Shown: positions 16,631 to 24,832 of the stretch, piece after piece | Layout of the letters: every line of letters starts with the position of its first letter | How positions within the stretch are numbered: position 1 is the first letter of the stretch | Made by a program: the position numbers and the translations under genes | Notes under the pieces: model-generated | Seen by the model: only the letters and a program-made list of their open reading frames with translations | What the model was told of the DNA's origin: nothing | Databases searched by the model: none | DNA from: Betaproteobacteria bacterium | GTDB lineage: Bacteria; Pseudomonadota; Gammaproteobacteria; Burkholderiales; Thiobacteraceae | DNA: 37,113 nucleotides | Direction: 5' to 3' | Assembly (NCBI GenBank): GCA_025361165.1 | Contig: JANYAU010000124.1 | Span: 1-37,113 of the forward strand

Positions 16631-18145
16631 TCAGCCCAAGAACAATTTATACGCCGGATTCTTACTCTCATCCCAATAGGCGTAACCCAGCTTATCTAGA
16701 AATACCTGAAACGCCGGCTTATCTTGCGGCGGGACTTGGATGCCGACCAGCACCCGGCCGTAGTCGGTGCCGTGGTTACGGTAGTGGAATAGGCTGATGT
16801 TCCAGCCGTGGCTCATGCTGTTCAGAAACTTCATCAGTGCGCCAGGGCGCTCGGGGAATTCGAAGCGGTAGAGTAATTCATTTTTCGCCAAGGGCGCGTG
16901 ACCACCGACGAGGTGACGCACATGCAGCTTGGCCATTTCGTTTTCAGTGAGGTCGAGCGCTTGCAGGCCGATTTTTTTTAGCTCTGCCACGAGATGCGCG
17001 GTGCCCTTGGGTTCGTGGATTTCCACGCCGACGAACACATGTGCCACTTTCGCGTCGGCGTAGCGGTAGTTGAACTCGGTGATGCTGCGCGGACCGAGCA
17101 GGGCGCAGAATTTTTTGAAGCTGCCGGGGGTTTCGGGAATGGTCACCGCCAGGATGCCTTCGCGCTGCTCGCCCAATTCTGCGCGCTCCGATACATGGCG
17201 CAGACGGTCGAAATTCATGTTGGCGCCGCTGGCAATCGCCACCAGCGTCTTGTCTTTGAGTTTGTGTTTAGCCGCATAGGCTTTTGCGCCAGCCACGCTG
17301 AGCGCGCCTGCGGGTTCCAAAATCGAACGTGTATCGGTGAACACATCTTTGATTGCGGCGCAGATTTCGTCGGTATCCACCAGCACGATTTCGTCCACAT
17401 GTTTGCGGCACAGGCGGAAGGTTTCTTCACCCACTTGTTTGACTGCTACGCCGTCGGCGAACAACCCCACTTGCGCTAATAGCACGCGTTCTTTTTTCTT
17501 CAGTGAACGGTACATGGCGTCGGCGTCGGTCGGTTCCACGCCGATGATTTTGATTTCCGGACGCAGGGCTTTGACGTACACAGCGATGCCGGCAATCAGC
17601 CCGCCCCCGCCTACCGGGACGAAGATGGCGTGGATCGGCTTCGCCCATTGGCGCAGGATTTCCATACCCACCGTGCCCTGCCCGGCGATCACATCGGGAT
17701 CGTCATAGGGGTGGACGAAGGTGAGCTTGTGCTTTTTCTCCAGGGTGCGCGCATGCTGATACGCTTCGTCGTAGGAGTCGCCGTGCAACACCACTTTCGC
17801 GCCGCGGCTTTTCACCGCTTGCACCTTGATCTGCGGTGTGGTGGCGGGCATGACGATGGTGGCATTGCAGCCCAGCCGTTGCGCGGCGAGCGCGACGCCT
17901 TGGGCGTGGTTGCCGGCGGAGGCGCAGATAATGCCACGCTTGAGCGCCGCCGGTGATAGCTGCGCCATTTTGTTGTAAGCGCCGCGCAGCTTGAAAGAAA
18001 ACACGCTTTGCATGTCCTCGCGTTTGAGCAGCAGCGTATTGCCGAGGCGCTGCGACAGCACCGGCGCGACTTCGAGCGGCGACTCCATCGCGACATCGTA
18101 AACGCGGCTGGTGAGGATTTTTTTCAGGTAATCAGGCGTGGCCAT
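16631..18145 (-). CDS. ilvA: Threonine ammonia-lyase, biosynthetic (IlvA)
   Basis: Encodes 504 residues, the size of the long biosynthetic enzyme. The PLP-binding lysine is Lys52 in VFSFKLRGAYNKM; the glycine-rich cofactor loop is VPVGGGGLIAGIAVYVK and SAGNHAQGVALAA is the conserved substrate region. The C-terminal third has two ACT-like domains (LAVTIPETPGSFKKFCALLG and YRFEFPERPGALMKFLNSM) that carry isoleucine/valine allosteric control. It makes 2-oxobutanoate for isoleucine synthesis. It is a single gene, divergent from rpiA (94 bp apart). Confidence 0.95.
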   Translation of the reverse strand: MATPDYLKKILTSRVYDVAMESPLEVAPVLSQRLGNTLLLKREDMQSVFSFKLRGAYNKMAQLSPAALKRGIICASAGNHAQGVALAAQRLGCNATIVMPATTPQIKVQAVKSRGAKVVLHGDSYDEAYQHARTLEKKHKLTFVHPYDDPDVIAGQGTVGMEILRQWAKPIHAIFVPVGGGGLIAGIAVYVKALRPEIKIIGVEPTDADAMYRSLKKKERVLLAQVGLFADGVAVKQVGEETFRLCRKHVDEIVLVDTDEICAAIKDVFTDTRSILEPAGALSVAGAKAYAAKHKLKDKTLVAIASGANMNFDRLRHVSERAELGEQREGILAVTIPETPGSFKKFCALLGPRSITEFNYRYADAKVAHVFVGVEIHEPKGTAHLVAELKKIGLQALDLTENEMAKLHVRHLVGGHAPLAKNELLYRFEFPERPGALMKFLNSMSHGWNISLFHYRNHGTDYGRVLVGIQVPPQDKPAFQVFLDKLGYAYWDESKNPAYKLFLG

Positions 18146-18239
18146 GTTGTTCTATTGGGGGCTAAAATCCCTATTCTAATTGAGAAAATCCGCCTTAGGC
18201 GCTATCCTTCATGGTTTTAGACGATTTTGAAAGTGTTTC

Positions 18240-18899
18240 ATGACGCAAGACGAAATGAAAAAAGCCACGGCGATTGCCGCCATCGAATATGTCGAAGCCG
18301 GTGTGATCGGCGTCGGCACTGGCTCCACTGCCAATTACTTCATCGATGCCTTGGCCAAGATTAAGCATAAGATTGACGGCGCGGTAGCGAGCAGCGAGGC
18401 CACCGCGCAGCGCTTGAAAAGCTACGGCATCGCGGTGCTCGATCTCAATAGCGTGGGCGATATCCCGGTGTATGTGGATGGCGCGGATGAGATCACCGAG
18501 CACATGCATATGATCAAAGGCGGCGGCGGGGCGTTGACGCGCGAGAAGATCGTGGCGGCGTGCAGTAAAAAAATCGTGTGCATCGCCGACGAGAGTAAGC
18601 TGGTGGGGCGGCTGGGTAAATTTCCGCTGCCGGTGGAAGTGATTCCGATGGCGCGCAGTTTCGTGGCGCGCGAGCTGGTGCGGCTCGGCGGCCAGCCTAA
18701 ATTGCGCGAGGGGTTCACCACGGATAACGGGAATGTCATTCTGGATGTGTATAACCTGGATATCATGAACCCGGTGGAGCTTGAAACCGCAATCAACCAA
18801 ATCACTGGCGTGGTCACCAATGGTTTGTTTGCACGCCGCCCGGCGGATGTGTTTTTGATGGGCACGCCGAATGGGACCACGGTGTTACGCGCACACTAG
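18240..18899 (+). CDS. rpiA: Ribose-5-phosphate isomerase A
   Basis: Encodes 219 residues, full length. Conserved [15 protein letters not shown] (phosphate loop), VYVDGADEI (residues 78-85) and [16 protein letters not shown] with the catalytic Glu102 are all present, and the C terminus [19 protein letters not shown] matches. It interconverts ribose 5-phosphate and ribulose 5-phosphate in the pentose phosphate pathway and Calvin cycle. The gene stands alone, divergent from ilvA, with phoU 71 nt downstream. Confidence 0.96.
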   Translation: MTQDEMKKATAIAAIEYVEAGVIGVGTGSTANYFIDALAKIKHKIDGAVASSEATAQRLKSYGIAVLDLNSVGDIPVYVDGADEITEHMHMIKGGGGALTREKIVAACSKKIVCIADESKLVGRLGKFPLPVEVIPMARSFVARELVRLGGQPKLREGFTTDNGNVILDVYNLDIMNPVELETAINQITGVVTNGLFARRPADVFLMGTPNGTTVLRAH

Positions 18900-18970
18900 T
18901 CGTTTGCAATAGAACGGTCATAATCAATCGATACAGTTCACCGGTTTAAGGTTGAACGCTGGAGAGCAAA

Positions 18971-19672
18971 ATGCCAGAACACACTTCAAAACAGTTCGAC
19001 CAAGAGTTAGAGGCGGTGCGCGCACGCGTGCTGCAAATGGGCGGTTTGGTCGAAGAACAAATCATCAACGCGGTGGAAGCGCTGGCCACGGGCAATGTGG
19101 AGCTGGCCAATACGGTCATGGCCAACGACCACCGGGTGAATGCGCTGGAAGTCGGACTGGACGAAGAATGCAGCATGATTATCGCGCGCCGCCAGCCCAC
19201 CGCGAGCGATCTACGCATGCTGTTGACGGTGATTAAAACCATTACCGACTTGGAGCGCATCGGCGATGAAGCAACCAAAGTCGCGCGCATGGCGAAGCTG
19301 GTGTACGAGGCTGACCGCATCGTGTCGCCGCGCTTCACCGAGATCAAACACATGACCACCATCGTGCTGGATATGCTACGCAAAGCGCTGGACGGCTTCG
19401 CGCGGCTGGAAGTGAGCAACGCCACCCAAATTGCGCGCCTGGACGAATCGGTGGATGAAGAATACCGCATGGTGCTGCGCCATTTGGTCACCTACATGAT
19501 GGAAGACCCGCGAACAATCTCCATGTTCATCGAAATTATTTTCGCCGCCAAAGCCATCGAGCGTATCGGCGACCACGCCAAGAACATGTCCGAATACGTG
19601 GTGTACATGGTCAAAGGCAAAGACGTGCGCCATACCAGCGTGGAAGAAATGGAACGGGAAGTGTCTCGGTAA
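18971..19672 (+). CDS. phoU: Phosphate signalling protein PhoU
   Basis: Encodes 233 residues of two PhoU three-helix repeats: RVLQMGGLVEEQIINAVEAL and RQPTASDLRMLLTVIKTITDLERIGDEATKVARMAK in the first, LDMLRKALDGFARL and FAAKAIERIGDHAKNMSEYVVYMVKG in the second. The paired ERIGD(E/H)A motifs bind metal clusters. PhoU links the Pst phosphate transporter to PhoR and represses the Pho response when phosphate is plentiful. Here it is not in a pst operon but directly before ppx (14 nt), so phosphate sensing and polyphosphate turnover are co-transcribed. GGAGAG precedes the start. Confidence 0.95.
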   Translation: MPEHTSKQFDQELEAVRARVLQMGGLVEEQIINAVEALATGNVELANTVMANDHRVNALEVGLDEECSMIIARRQPTASDLRMLLTVIKTITDLERIGDEATKVARMAKLVYEADRIVSPRFTEIKHMTTIVLDMLRKALDGFARLEVSNATQIARLDESVDEEYRMVLRHLVTYMMEDPRTISMFIEIIFAAKAIERIGDHAKNMSEYVVYMVKGKDVRHTSVEEMEREVSR

Positions 19673-19686
19673 TTCGAGAGAGCGCT

Positions 19687-21195
19687 GTGCCGGAATATTC
19701 CACGATCGCAGCAGTAGACCTGGGCTCGAATAGCTTTCGGCTACAGGTCGCGCGTATTGTCGACGATCAGATTTACCCTCTCGATTCTCTCAAAGAAACC
19801 GTGCGCCTGGCTTCCGGCCTGAGCGCGGATAAGCAACTCGATGCCGCAGCCCAGGAACGGGCGTTGGCGTGCTTGAAACGTTTTAACGAGCGTTTGCGCG
19901 GCTTGCCGCCGGAAGCCGTGCGCGCTGTCGGCACCAACACCTTTCGGGTAGCAAAAAATGCCGAGGCTTTTCTTAAAGCGGCCGAAGCCGCGCTTGGATT
20001 TCCCATCGATATCATTGCCGGACGCGAGGAAGCGCGGCTGATTTACTTGGGTGTGTCGCATGGTTTGCCGGTTTCATCTGCCAAGCGTTTGGTGGTAGAC
20101 ATTGGTGGTGGTTCCACCGAATGTATCATTGGGCAAGGCTTCGAACCGCGCGAGATGGAGAGTCTCTATATGGGTTGCGTGGGTTTTACCCAGCGTTTTT
20201 TTGCTGACGGAAAAATCAGCAAGGGCGCGCTGCAACAAGCCGAACTTGCCGCACGCGCGGAAGTGCAGGCGATTGCCGCGGGGTTTGCCGCCGGTCACTG
20301 GGAACAAGCGGTGGGCTCCTCCGGCACGGCGCGCGCGCTGGCGGATATCCTGGAGCAAAACGGCTGGAGCGCGAGCGGCATCACCGCCGGGGGGGTGGAA
20401 AAGCTGCGCGCATTCTTGATTAAATCGGGCGACGTAAAAGCGTTGGCGTTGCCGGGCTTGTCCGCGGATCGCATGCCCGTACTGCCGGGCGGTTTCGCCA
20501 TCATGGCCGGGGTATTTGCCGAACTCGATATCGAGCACATGACGGTCGCGGCCAGTGCGCTGCGCGAAGGCGTGTTGCACGATCTGCTGGGCCGGTTTCA
20601 TCATCACGACCAGCGCGACGCCACCGTGACCCAATTCACGCACCGCTATCACGTGGATACCAATCAAGCCGCGCGGGTGGAGGCGCAGGCGCTCGCTTTG
20701 TTCGATCAAGCGGGTGCGCAAATCGCCAAAGATAATGAAGCGGCGCGTCGCCTCCTGGTTTGGGCGGCGCGCTTGCATGAAGTCGGTATTACGATCGCGC
20801 ATGAGGGCTACCATAAGCACTCCGCGTATATTCTCGCCAATGCCGATATGCCGGGTTTTTCTAAAGTGGATCAGGCAAGGTTGTCCGCGTTGGTGCGCGC
20901 ACATCGGGGTAACTTGGCCAAGGCGACTCGTGAACGAAGACTGGGAAATGAGGATTGGGAACTGATTGCGATTTTGCGGCTGGCGGTACTGCTTTGCCGT
21001 AACCGGCGCGAGATGGATGGTGCCGCGATGCATTACCGGCGTGAACAAAGCAAAATGCGTTTGATCCTGGCGCCGCAATGGCTGGCCGATAGCCCGCTCA
21101 CCGAAACTTTACTGGAAGAAGAAGTGCGGCAGTGGAAGGCAGTAGGCGGTACGTTGGAAGTGGAATTTAATTCGGCGCCACTATCGGTTAACTGA
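19687..21195 (+). CDS. ppx: Exopolyphosphatase
   Basis: Encodes 502 residues from GTG 19687, with GAGAG just upstream. The ASKHA nucleotide-fold motifs of Ppx/GppA are present: AAVDLGSNSFRLQVARI near the N terminus and LVVDIGGGSTECIIGQG about residue 140. AVGSSGTARALADIL and the C-terminal HD-like helical region (AARLHEVGITIAHEGYHKHSAYIL) follow. The HD-like C-terminal domain fits exopolyphosphatase, which releases phosphate from polyphosphate ends; GppA (pppGpp hydrolysis) is the alternative. The order phoU-ppx supports ppx. Confidence 0.92.
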   Translation: MPEYSTIAAVDLGSNSFRLQVARIVDDQIYPLDSLKETVRLASGLSADKQLDAAAQERALACLKRFNERLRGLPPEAVRAVGTNTFRVAKNAEAFLKAAEAALGFPIDIIAGREEARLIYLGVSHGLPVSSAKRLVVDIGGGSTECIIGQGFEPREMESLYMGCVGFTQRFFADGKISKGALQQAELAARAEVQAIAAGFAAGHWEQAVGSSGTARALADILEQNGWSASGITAGGVEKLRAFLIKSGDVKALALPGLSADRMPVLPGGFAIMAGVFAELDIEHMTVAASALREGVLHDLLGRFHHHDQRDATVTQFTHRYHVDTNQAARVEAQALALFDQAGAQIAKDNEAARRLLVWAARLHEVGITIAHEGYHKHSAYILANADMPGFSKVDQARLSALVRAHRGNLAKATRERRLGNEDWELIAILRLAVLLCRNRREMDGAAMHYRREQSKMRLILAPQWLADSPLTETLLEEEVRQWKAVGGTLEVEFNSAPLSVN

Positions 21196-21492
21196 ATAGT
21201 GGCACCGAGGTAGAAATACGACATCAGCGAAAGCTGTAAGTAGGTGTCGGCATTGATGTGGGCGTGCCTGGCAATTTGGATTAAGCATACGGCCCCATTC
21301 GCTAAGCAATGTTACGCCAGCGATAAAATCCCGGCATAATTCGGATGACTTGCCTGTCCACTAAAACCGACTCCGCTCGAAGCTAATACTGCACATGAAT
21401 GAACTCCAGGCCATTTCGCGTACTCAAGATGAAGGTTGTTCGATCACATCCCCAATGAAAAAAAGACTTGAAGGCCATGGGACAATAGCGCC
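21196..21492. other. Gap between ppx and the M48-like gene
   Basis: About 300 bases with no terminator hairpin and no clear promoter pair. Its last 98 bases are taken up by a short frame (21395-21496) that overlaps the next start. Confidence 0.4.
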
Positions 21493-21496
21493 ATGA
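21395..21496 (+). CDS. Small upstream ORF, 33 aa, overlapping the next gene
   Basis: ATG 21395 opens MNELQAISRTQDEGCSITSP, ending at TGA 21494-21496, which overlaps the next ATG (21493) as ATGA. The downstream gene has no ribosome binding site of its own, so translational coupling to this short frame is plausible. Neither the peptide nor its start signal is convincing alone; the exact 4-nt overlap is the only support. Confidence 0.3.
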   Translation: MNELQAISRTQDEGCSITSPMKKRLEGHGTIAP

Positions 21497-22221
21497 TCCC
21501 TTCCTCCCCGCGGCGCACTTGGATATTCCTGCTGGCCAGTCTCCTGGCCTTTTATGGACCGGGCTTTTTCGTGCCTGCCGCGTGGGACAAGAACGCGACC
21601 TATTTATTGATTTCCAATCTTTACCAGGGGGCGCTGGTGGTGGCGGGCTTCTGGTACGCTCCCGCTATCTGTCGAGCACTCGTTGTGAAGATGGTCGTTG
21701 ATGGACCCTTACTTCAAGCCGTGAACTGTGCATTGGCAGAGTTGCGCAATAGCGAAAGGCCTATCCGCCTGGCCCGGATACCAGTTTCTCTAGTGGAACA
21801 TTCAACCTCATTCATCGTCACTGTTGGGTTGTTGCCTGGGCAAAGCCAGGTGTTTCTCTCTTCCGCCTTGGCGAATGATCTTGGGGAAAACGGACTTCGC
21901 TTTCTCCTGGCGCGCGCCCTGGTGCATGGCAGTTGGTCTCAACGTCTAGCCGCCCTATTGCCGGTGCTGGTGTTGACGGTGATGCTCTCCAGCACGCCAT
22001 CGGACGCGCTGGCTTGGCTGGAGCTAGCTGGATTTCTCGCGGGCTGGCTGGCCCTGCATTGGTTCTTCGAACTGCGCGCTGATCGCAAAGCCGCTCAAGC
22101 CTTGGGGCCCGGGGCGGCAGCGGGGTTGCGGGAAGTTTTGGTGGCCACTGCCCCGCCTATCGGCTGGCTTTCCGTGCAACCTCCCATCCGTTGGCGTTTG
22201 CACATGGTGGCTGGCGACTAG
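21493..22221 (+). CDS. Membrane protein resembling an M48 peptidase without the catalytic HExxH
   Basis: Encodes 242 residues. Two membrane segments lie near the N terminus (about 9-28 and 38-56) and two in the middle (about 152-170 and 174-192). The order of elements copies M48 (HtpX/Ste24-like) peptidases: VFLSSALANDLGENGLRFLLARALVHGSW, where HExxH is expected, then a membrane pair, then FELRADRKAAQAL, the distal Glu/Asp motif (ExxAD), then PPIRWRLHMV, the closing hPpxxxRi motif. The first His and the catalytic Glu of HExxH are replaced (RALVH), so it should be inactive as a protease. Family assignment is pattern-based. It may be translationally coupled to the short ORF upstream. Confidence 0.5.
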   Translation: MIPSSPRRTWIFLLASLLAFYGPGFFVPAAWDKNATYLLISNLYQGALVVAGFWYAPAICRALVVKMVVDGPLLQAVNCALAELRNSERPIRLARIPVSLVEHSTSFIVTVGLLPGQSQVFLSSALANDLGENGLRFLLARALVHGSWSQRLAALLPVLVLTVMLSSTPSDALAWLELAGFLAGWLALHWFFELRADRKAAQALGPGAAAGLREVLVATAPPIGWLSVQPPIRWRLHMVAGD

Positions 22222-22359
22222 GCTCATCATGTAGATCGTGTGTGCGGTCTATCGAATATGTTCGAAAAGTGGTTCCTGAATTCGTTCGGTGATGGTCTGC
22301 TTCCGGCTTTACAAGCCGATCGATATAAGCCGATCGATTGTGGGCGGCCCAAAAGCAAA

Positions 22360-22385
22360 ACAGCCTATCCCAAGGGATAGGCTGT
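22360..22385 (-). terminator. Terminator of the DUF302-like gene
   Basis: A perfect 12-bp stem (ACAGCCTATCCC/GGGATAGGCTGT) with a 2-nt loop lies 26 nt past the stop of the minus-strand gene, followed on that strand by TTTTGCTTTT. Confidence 0.8.
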
Positions 22386-22411
22386 CGGCTTTCTGGGTGG
22401 TGCTTATGTTG

Positions 22412-23317
22412 CTAGATTGTGCCACCTGCTGCTTGCACCAAAGCCTTACGGATGGCTTCAGGGCAGCTCATGATGTTCATGAAACTATTGGCGCCCATCA
22501 TAGAGAGATCCGGGTAGCTGATCGCAATCCGGAAACGCGCATAGAGTGCGTAAGTCTTATTGCCCGACACCAAGATTTCATACGGCAGATGCGCGGCCGA
22601 TTTGATATCTTTGAAATCGATTTCGCTCATGATGTACTTGTCGTCCATATTTTTATTGGCATCGGCACCCTTCATCGCCACGCCAAATACCGTTTCTTGC
22701 TTGCCGGGAATATCGATACGATAAACCTTGGTCACACCGGCCTTGCCCGCAGCCAGATTATCTTCGACTGCTTTGACTGCGTCTTCGTAGCTCTTATGCT
22801 CCGCCAATTTGCTTGGGTCGGTGAAATATTCCATCCCAAACATATAGTGGTACTTGCGCAACTTCGCTTCGGTGAGTCCTTTCGCACCGAACTCCTCGAC
22901 CCGTCCCAAGGCTTTTTCTAAGCTTGCCGACACGTCCTTGAGATCGCCAGCCATACGGTAGGCGTTAGCCATATAAACCGGGTTGGTATACGACACCTGT
23001 ACCTCGCTTCCCGCCTTGACCACCGACACCCGCTGCATAGCGCCGAATCCGCCGTGCTCGGATTTAGCGGCATTGGCCTTCAACGCATCGTTGGTCACCA
23101 CAATAATCGTGGTATCGGGATAGGGAGAATAAGTACCGGCAATGGTAAAGCCGTTAGCCGTCAAAGCGCTCTTGGTCGCCTCGACTTTGGCCGCAAAATC
23201 GCCCGCACCTTTTGAACCCAACACGAATGGTTTCAACAACGCGTCATCCGCAAATGCCGCACCTTGCGCCAGCAACCACGTGGCAGCAACAATTAATAAC
23301 ATTCTAAACAGCTTCAT
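22412..23317 (-). CDS. Secreted protein with DUF302-like N-terminal region
   Basis: Encodes 301 residues from ATG 23317, preceded by GGAGG four bases away; a GTG at 23332 is the less likely start. The signal peptide MKLFRMLLIVAATWLLAQGAAFA places it in the periplasm or outside. The next 90 residues (AKVEATKSALTANGFTIAGTYSPYPDTTIIVVTNDAL and YTNPVYMANAYRM) recall the DUF302 fold, including a conserved NP.Y region. The rest includes YHYMFGMEYFTDPSKL and ISCPEAIRKALV-like ends and is not recognised. No function is known; it is a single gene with its own terminator. Confidence 0.5.
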   Translation of the reverse strand: MKLFRMLLIVAATWLLAQGAAFADDALLKPFVLGSKGAGDFAAKVEATKSALTANGFTIAGTYSPYPDTTIIVVTNDALKANAAKSEHGGFGAMQRVSVVKAGSEVQVSYTNPVYMANAYRMAGDLKDVSASLEKALGRVEEFGAKGLTEAKLRKYHYMFGMEYFTDPSKLAEHKSYEDAVKAVEDNLAAGKAGVTKVYRIDIPGKQETVFGVAMKGADANKNMDDKYIMSEIDFKDIKSAAHLPYEILVSGNKTYALYARFRIAISYPDLSMMGANSFMNIMSCPEAIRKALVQAAGGTI

Positions 23318-23686
23318 AAAGCCTCCATTCACTCTCAGTTTTTTTGGGGAAAGAAAAAAATTAAGGGGGAGAGACCGATTGGTTTCAGCCCCTGTAGTCC
23401 ACTCTATACTAAATGCATATGAAATGCTAAGTGTTAAGGCTTATAGAGTTTCATGCCGTAGGCAATGCCCGGGGAGTTTTGATACATCTCTCAACAGCAC
23501 GACAAACACACCGCGTTCCTCCATCATCTCTTCAGGATGTCGTAGAAATTCTGATGCCGCCGCCTACAAATCAGAGCGGAGTTTTTAACAGAATATTTCG
23601 TGAATCAGCCTTCAGAGGCTCTTCCAAAAACGGGCTAAAAGATGTATTCTTCTATCATGCAATCATGCGGCACAATGGAGACGGGT
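23318..23686. other. Gap between two divergent genes
   Basis: Holds the GGAGG site of the minus-strand gene, short homopolymer runs (T6, A7, G5) at 23340-23370 and, at the right end, the leader of the toxin-antitoxin pair. Open frames across it have no homology signal or ribosome binding site. No confident promoter was found on either strand. Confidence 0.35.
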
Positions 23687-23947
23687 ATGGAAGCTCTAAA
23701 AATCGTTGGAAAAAGTGGTCAGATTTCTCTTGGGAAAGCCTTGGCAGGTATGGGTTTTGTTATGGAAACCTTGCCTGGTGGGGATATTCTGCTGAAGCAC
23801 TCGGTCGTCGTGCCCGTAAACGAGCGCTGGCTACACGAGCCGGCAATGAAGGACAAGTTGGCGCAGGCGGATGATTGGATGCGCAACAATCCGGCCAAGG
23901 AATCCAGTCTGGAAGAGATTAAGGCCAGGCTGGAATCCGCTTCGTGA
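23687..23947 (+). CDS. Antitoxin of a type II toxin-antitoxin pair
   Basis: Encodes 86 residues. Four in-frame ATGs exist; 23687 is chosen because GGAG (23677-23680) is six bases upstream and the product then opens MEALKIVGKSGQISLGKALAG. That opening has the small beta-strand pattern of a SpoVT/AbrB-like DNA-binding antitoxin, followed by the basic/hydrophobic SVVVPVNERW. The second half is an acidic, helical tail (DKLAQADDWMRNNPAKESSLEEIKARLESAS) of the kind that neutralises a RelE toxin. Stop and toxin start overlap as GTGA. The specific subfamily is uncertain. Confidence 0.6.
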   Translation: MEALKIVGKSGQISLGKALAGMGFVMETLPGGDILLKHSVVVPVNERWLHEPAMKDKLAQADDWMRNNPAKESSLEEIKARLESAS

Positions 23948-24246
23948 GCGGAAATGATGACAAAGTATTGCTCGACCTGAATTACCCTACATTCCAGGAT
24001 GAATTGTTTGACTTGGATGCTCCTGAAATCAAGAAGAGCATCAAGACATTCAGAAAGATCAAGGGGCTCACTTGGAACGAGGTCTTCAGAGATCAAGGCT
24101 TGAAGTGGGAAGAGCTAAAAAGTGTACCTGGGAAATATACGGTACGGCTTTCTCAGTCGTACCGAGCTGTTGTTGTACGCGAAGGATGCTGGATGCGATT
24201 TCAGGCCCTCCACCAAGATCACGACAGCGCCTACGGAAAAAAATAG
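23944..24246 (+). CDS. RelE/ParE-superfamily toxin
   Basis: Encodes 100 residues from GTG 23944, overlapping the antitoxin stop by 4 nt. The C-terminal half shows the RelE/HigB pattern: LKWEELKSVPGKYTVRLSQSYRAVVVREGCWMRFQALHQDHDSAYGKK, with the conserved YR.....G motif and a terminal (D/N)HD..Y. RelE-fold toxins cut mRNA in the ribosome; ParE relatives poison gyrase. The N-terminal 35 residues are longer than in minimal RelE and not recognised. It appears intact. Confidence 0.65.
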   Translation: MSGNDDKVLLDLNYPTFQDELFDLDAPEIKKSIKTFRKIKGLTWNEVFRDQGLKWEELKSVPGKYTVRLSQSYRAVVVREGCWMRFQALHQDHDSAYGKK

Positions 24247-24832
24247 CAACGCGGCACTCCTTGCCTATGGCCTGATGGCTTCTCTCGTTTTAAGATGGCG
24301 CCATGCCAGCCAACATCCTGAACCTCCCCTCCTACAAGGTTCTGCGTCTCGAAGAGATCAACAGTTGATCGAGGCCGGTGAATTTTGAGCTGGTTTCAAT
24401 CACGGATATCCGGATACCCTCTTGCCCCAAAGTCGAGATGGCGAATCAAGCACCTAAAATAAAATATTTGTCGGCATTCTTTACACACGCAATTGGGTAT
24501 AAAAATATTAATGGGATTAATACCATAAAAATATTCTATGAAACTAAATGCGTATTTATATACAGTGATTGAAATAATTGATTTAGAATCACCCATAAAT
24601 AATTTTAACCTACGATATTGGCATAGCCTGGTACAAGCAAACGCATGCAGCAAGCCCATAATTAATAATGAAAAGTAATTTAAAAATACCTTAAACAACA
24701 AAAGTATTTTCTTATATTCTGATGTTATAAGCATACTGATTGCTGCCGACTTGCCCAGGTTGGTGAAAAACATTACCGTACGTTATTTATATAAAACACA
24801 AAATAGCGAATTTTAATAAGGAGATGATGGAG
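24247..24832. other. AT-rich gap with a transposase remnant
   Basis: About 590 bases. The first 120 include the 5' remnant of a transposase gene (24303-24368). From about 24450 to 24820 the base composition turns strongly A+T rich and probably carries the promoter of the FadL-like gene, although no good hexamer pair stands out. AAGGAG at 24818-24823 is the ribosome binding site of the next gene. Confidence 0.5.
24303..24368 (+). pseudogene. 5' remnant of a transposase gene (possibly ISL3-like)
   Basis: A 21-codon frame MPANILNLPSYKVLRLEEIN followed by Ser and a stop matches the way ISL3/IS1001-type transposases start (MPxxILNLPxYxV). The homology ends abruptly at EE, so only the first codons survive. 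It lies just downstream of the RelE-like toxin. The identification is from memory of the family start. Confidence 0.4.

Noticed and set aside
18195-18800. 201-codon minus-strand frame opposite rpiA
   Set aside because: Antisense to a full-length rpiA with all catalytic motifs.
20074-21078. 334-codon minus-strand frame opposite ppx
   Set aside because: Antisense shadow of a well-supported gene; His/Gln/Arg-rich without any domain signature.
23431-23874. 147-codon plus-strand frame across the toxin-antitoxin leader
   Set aside because: Overlaps the antitoxin in another frame; no start signal or motif.
24396-24773. 125-codon minus-strand frame in the A+T-rich gap before the FadL-like gene
   Set aside because: Hydrophobic by A+T composition alone, no ribosome binding site, no recognisable motif, and it crosses the probable promoter region.
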